Shown: in pieces, positions 4,684 to 6,507 of the stretch
Numbering within the stretch: position 1 is the stretch's first letter
Layout: every line of letters begins with the position of its first letter
Source: an uncultured Ilumatobacter sp.
GTDB lineage: Bacteria; Actinomycetota; Acidimicrobiia; Acidimicrobiales; Ilumatobacteraceae
Direction: 5' to 3'
Assembly (NCBI GenBank): GCA_937891565.1
Contig: CALAHA010000421.1
Coordinates: 1-6,507, forward strand
Length of the DNA stretch: 6,507 nt
Translations under genes and position numbers: made by a program
The notes under the pieces: model-generated
Database searches by the model: none
What the model was told of the DNA's origin: nothing
The model's input: only the letters and a program-made list of their open reading frames with translations

Positions 4684-5793
4684 TCAGCTGCGGAGTTCGG
4701 CAGCTTTGGCTTCGAGTGCTTCAATCAACTCGTCGAATGCCGTGATGAAGCTGGCAACGCCCTCGCGCTCAAGCTGATCGGCGACGTCGTCCATATCGAC
4801 GCCGACACCCGGGAGGGCAGCCCACACGGCTTCGGCCTGGCCAACATCGGCATCAATGCGACGAGCAACGGTGCCGTGATCGGCGAAGGCTTCGAGGGTT
4901 GCATCAGGCAACGTGTTGACCGTGTCGGGTCCGATGAGTTCGTCGACGTACAACGTGTCGGGGTACTCGGGGTCCTTCGTCGAAGTCGATGCCCACAGCG
5001 GACGCTGGACGCGAGCGCCGCGTGCCGCGAGCGCTTCCCAGCGAGGACCGGCGAAGGTCTCGGTGAAGAGCTTGTAGGCGAGCTTGCCCTGGGCAACGGC
5101 TGCCTTGCCGCGCAGTGCAAGGGCTTCGTCGGAACCGTTTGCATTGAGGCGCTTGTCGACTTCGACGTCGACACGGCTGATGAAGAAGCTGGCCACGCTC
5201 GCAACCTGTGACAGGTCGGCATCGGGGTCAGCTGCAAACTGCTCGAGCCCGGAAATGTAGGCCTCCATCACTTCGCCGTAGCGAGGGATGCTGAAGATCA
5301 ACGTGACGTTGATGGATCGGCCTTCGGAGATCATCTGCTCGATGGGTCCGAGGCCTTCGGCGGTGCCGGGGATTTTGACCATCAGGTTGCGGCGGTTGAT
5401 CCGCTCGTGCAATTCGCGTGCAGCAGATTCCGTGCCCGGGCCATCGTGGGCGAGGCTCGGAGCAACTTCGACGCTGACGTAGCCGTCAACGCCGTTTGAG
5501 TGGTCGTACATCTTGGAAAACACGTCGCACGCGCCATGGATGTCGCGGATCACAAGTGACCAGTAGTCGTCGACAATGTCGCCAGCGTCGGCGGCAATCT
5601 CGTTAAATTGCTCGTCGTAATCAGCCGATCCCTGGATGGCCTTCTGGAAGATCGACGGGTTCGAGGTCAGCCCACGGACGCCGCTCTCGCGGACCTCGAC
5701 GAGCTTGCCCGACGTGATGTAGTCCCGTTTCAAGTTGTCGAGCCAGGCGCTCTGGCCCTGCTCGCTGTACAGCTGCTCGATGCGGTTACTCAT
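4684..5793 (-). CDS. tal: Transaldolase
   Basis: Transfers a dihydroxyacetone unit between sedoheptulose 7-phosphate/glyceraldehyde 3-phosphate and fructose 6-phosphate/erythrose 4-phosphate in the non-oxidative pentose phosphate pathway; cytoplasmic. The 369 residues match the length of the longer actinobacterial and proteobacterial transaldolases. Signatures are GLTSNPSIFQKAI (41-53), SVEVAP (107-112), Lys140 in NLMVKIPGT as the Schiff-base lysine, the substrate-pocket strand INVTLIFS (161-168), and PLWASTSTK (265-273). The TIM-barrel enzyme looks complete. An AGGAG Shine-Dalgarno (5804-5800) sits 6 bp before the ATG, inside the end of the transketolase gene. The transketolase stop overlaps this start as ATGA, so the two are co-transcribed and translationally coupled. 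Downstream, a gap of only 28 bp separates it from the convergent Moco oxidoreductase, so the zwf-opcA-pgl genes that often follow tal in actinomycetes are not directly next to it here. Confidence 0.96.
   Translation of the reverse strand: MSNRIEQLYSEQGQSAWLDNLKRDYITSGKLVEVRESGVRGLTSNPSIFQKAIQGSADYDEQFNEIAADAGDIVDDYWSLVIRDIHGACDVFSKMYDHSNGVDGYVSVEVAPSLAHDGPGTESAARELHERINRRNLMVKIPGTAEGLGPIEQMISEGRSINVTLIFSIPRYGEVMEAYISGLEQFAADPDADLSQVASVASFFISRVDVEVDKRLNANGSDEALALRGKAAVAQGKLAYKLFTETFAGPRWEALAARGARVQRPLWASTSTKDPEYPDTLYVDELIGPDTVNTLPDATLEAFADHGTVARRIDADVGQAEAVWAALPGVGVDMDDVADQLEREGVASFITAFDELIEALEAKAAELRS
4686..4707 (+). terminator. Weak candidate terminator hairpin downstream of the Moco oxidoreductase gene
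   Basis: AGCTGC (4686-4691) pairs with GCAGCT (4700-4705) around an 8-base loop, and the stem runs into TTT at 4705-4707. It begins 31 bp after the stop of the plus-strand gene and sits in the last codons of the convergent transaldolase gene. A 6-bp stem and a short T-run are marginal for intrinsic termination. No better candidate exists in the 28-bp gap. Confidence 0.22.
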
Positions 5794-6507
5794 GCGTTGC
5801 TCCTGGGATGTTCGCTCGTGGTTCCGTTGACCAGATCAGAGGCGTGGACAACGACGTGATCGACGTTCATGCCGAGCTTGTCAAGGACAAGACTGCCCGG
5901 TGCGCTCGAACCGAAACGGTCAATTCCGACTGAGGTATCGGCGTACTTCGACCAGCCGAATGTGACTCCGGCTTCGACCGAGACGACGGGGACGCCTGCC
6001 GGGAAGACCGAGGCCTTGTGGTCGGCGTCCTGTTCGTCGAAACGATCCCAGCTGGGCATTGAAACAACCTGTGCACGCACACCCTGCTCGCCAAGTTTGG
6101 CGGCGGCTTCGACGCACAGCGACACTTCGCTGCCCGTGCCGACCAGCACGACGTGCGGGTCTTCAACGGAGCGCACGATGCCGGCGCCCGTGGCGACTGC
6201 GCTGCCGTCGGTGGTGACCGTGATGTTCTGTCGGCTCAGCACCAGCACGGTTGGTCCGTCGTGCTCGACTGCATCGGCCCAGGCCTGGATGGTCTCGTTC
6301 CCGTCGGCCGGACGGACGACGTGCAAACCAGGCATGGAGCGCAGCGATGCAAGCTGCTCGACCGGCTGGTGTGTCGGGCCGTCTTCGCCGACACCGACCG
6401 AGTCGTGCGTGAAGACGAAGCAGACCTTGGCGCCAGTGAGTGCAGCGAGGCGGATCGGCGGGCGCATGTAGTCAGCAAAGACGAAGAACGTTGCCGTGAC
6501 CGGCAGG
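5790..6507 (-). CDS. tkt: Transketolase, C-terminal portion (N-terminus beyond right edge)
   Basis: A thiamine-diphosphate (ThDP) enzyme that moves two-carbon ketol units between sugar phosphates, the partner of transaldolase in the pentose phosphate pathway. About 238 residues are visible, roughly the last third of a protein usually 650-700 long. The frame is open to the right edge, so the internal ATG at 6467 is not the start. The visible part opens in the pyrimidine-binding domain (TATFFVFADYMR), then FTHDSVGVGEDGPTHQPVEQ, whose Glu activates the ThDP cofactor in characterised transketolases. VVRPADGNET, LVLSRQN and the C-terminal domain follow (VLVGTGSEVSLC, GVTFGWSKYA, GIDRFGSSAPG, LDKLGM). 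No frameshift or missing key residue is seen in this part. Its stop TGA (5792-5790) overlaps the ATG of tal. The ThDP pyrophosphate-binding domain lies outside the window. Confidence 0.96.
   Translation of the reverse strand, partial: LPVTATFFVFADYMRPPIRLAALTGAKVCFVFTHDSVGVGEDGPTHQPVEQLASLRSMPGLHVVRPADGNETIQAWADAVEHDGPTVLVLSRQNITVTTDGSAVATGAGIVRSVEDPHVVLVGTGSEVSLCVEAAAKLGEQGVRAQVVSMPSWDRFDEQDADHKASVFPAGVPVVSVEAGVTFGWSKYADTSVGIDRFGSSAPGSLVLDKLGMNVDHVVVHASDLVNGTTSEHPRSNA
5800..5804 (-). promoter_or_regulatory. Ribosome binding site of tal
   Basis: AGGAG with a 6-base spacer before the ATG at 5793. It is the clearest Shine-Dalgarno sequence in the window and lies within the last codons of transketolase. 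It confirms the start chosen for transaldolase and contrasts with the other starts here, which lack an evident site. Confidence 0.75.

Noticed and set aside
4150..5211. 353-codon plus-strand frame
   Set aside because: It overlaps the 3' part of the Moco gene in another frame and runs antisense through tal. Both overlapped proteins have clear family motifs, and this frame's composition is that of a shadow.
5869..6471. 200-codon plus-strand frame
   Set aside because: It is antisense to transketolase, which carries strong family motifs throughout. The frame is Ser/Thr/Pro rich, typical of a shadow.
1..6507. Mobile elements, CRISPR arrays, tRNA/rRNA, toxin-antitoxin or phage-defence modules
   Set aside because: No transposase, terminal inverted repeats, regularly spaced repeats, RNA gene cores or defence-protein motifs were seen on either strand.

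Overview
The window is chromosomal DNA of a high-GC bacterium, most likely an actinomycete. The best guess is the Acidimicrobiia/Ilumatobacter type, which is an inference from protein style and not a proven placement. The pointers are an actinobacterial Nei-type DNA glycosylase beginning MPEGHT, a tkt-tal gene pair, a membrane-anchored molybdenum-cofactor (Moco) oxidoreductase with four membrane helices before an internal twin-arginine segment, possible leaderless starts, and strong G/C preference at third codon positions. No mobile element, CRISPR array, tRNA or rRNA was seen, and nothing suggests recent transfer.

Layout, left to right. (1) 1-534, minus: N-terminal two thirds of an Fpg/Nei DNA glycosylase, cut by the left edge. 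(2) 535-676: 142-bp divergent promoter region. (3) About 677-1849, plus: GlcF-like protein with two 4Fe-4S clusters and two cysteine-rich CCG domains, followed after 6 bp by (4) 1856-2065, plus, a 69-residue charged helical protein of unknown function. (5) 2069-3091, minus: a long LOG/TIGR00730-family protein, whose stop codon is 3 bp from that of gene 4. (6) 3090-4655, plus: a sulfite-oxidase-fold Moco oxidoreductase with five predicted membrane segments. Its ATG overlaps the ATG of gene 5 on the opposite strand. (7) 4684-5793, minus: transaldolase. (8) 5790-6507, minus: C-terminal part of transketolase, cut by the right edge, its stop overlapping the transaldolase start.

How the genes work together. 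Transketolase and transaldolase form a translationally coupled pair for the non-oxidative pentose phosphate pathway. The GlcF-like protein is probably the electron-transfer subunit of a glycolate/lactate-type 2-hydroxyacid oxidase, but no flavoprotein partner is in view. The Moco enzyme probably works on the outer face of the membrane on an unknown substrate. The DNA glycosylase is base-excision repair. The genes look like ordinary housekeeping and peripheral metabolism.

The notable feature is compactness. There is one divergent junction with overlapping start codons, two convergent junctions of 3 and 28 bp, one 4-bp stop/start overlap and one 6-bp gap. Several promoters and terminators must therefore lie inside neighbouring genes on the opposite strand. 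I did not find a clearly new biological system. The best leads are the divergent CATG junction, the Moco protein with its likely Sec-plus-Tat topology and unassigned substrate, the uncharacterised 69-residue protein, and the LOG protein with terminal extensions.
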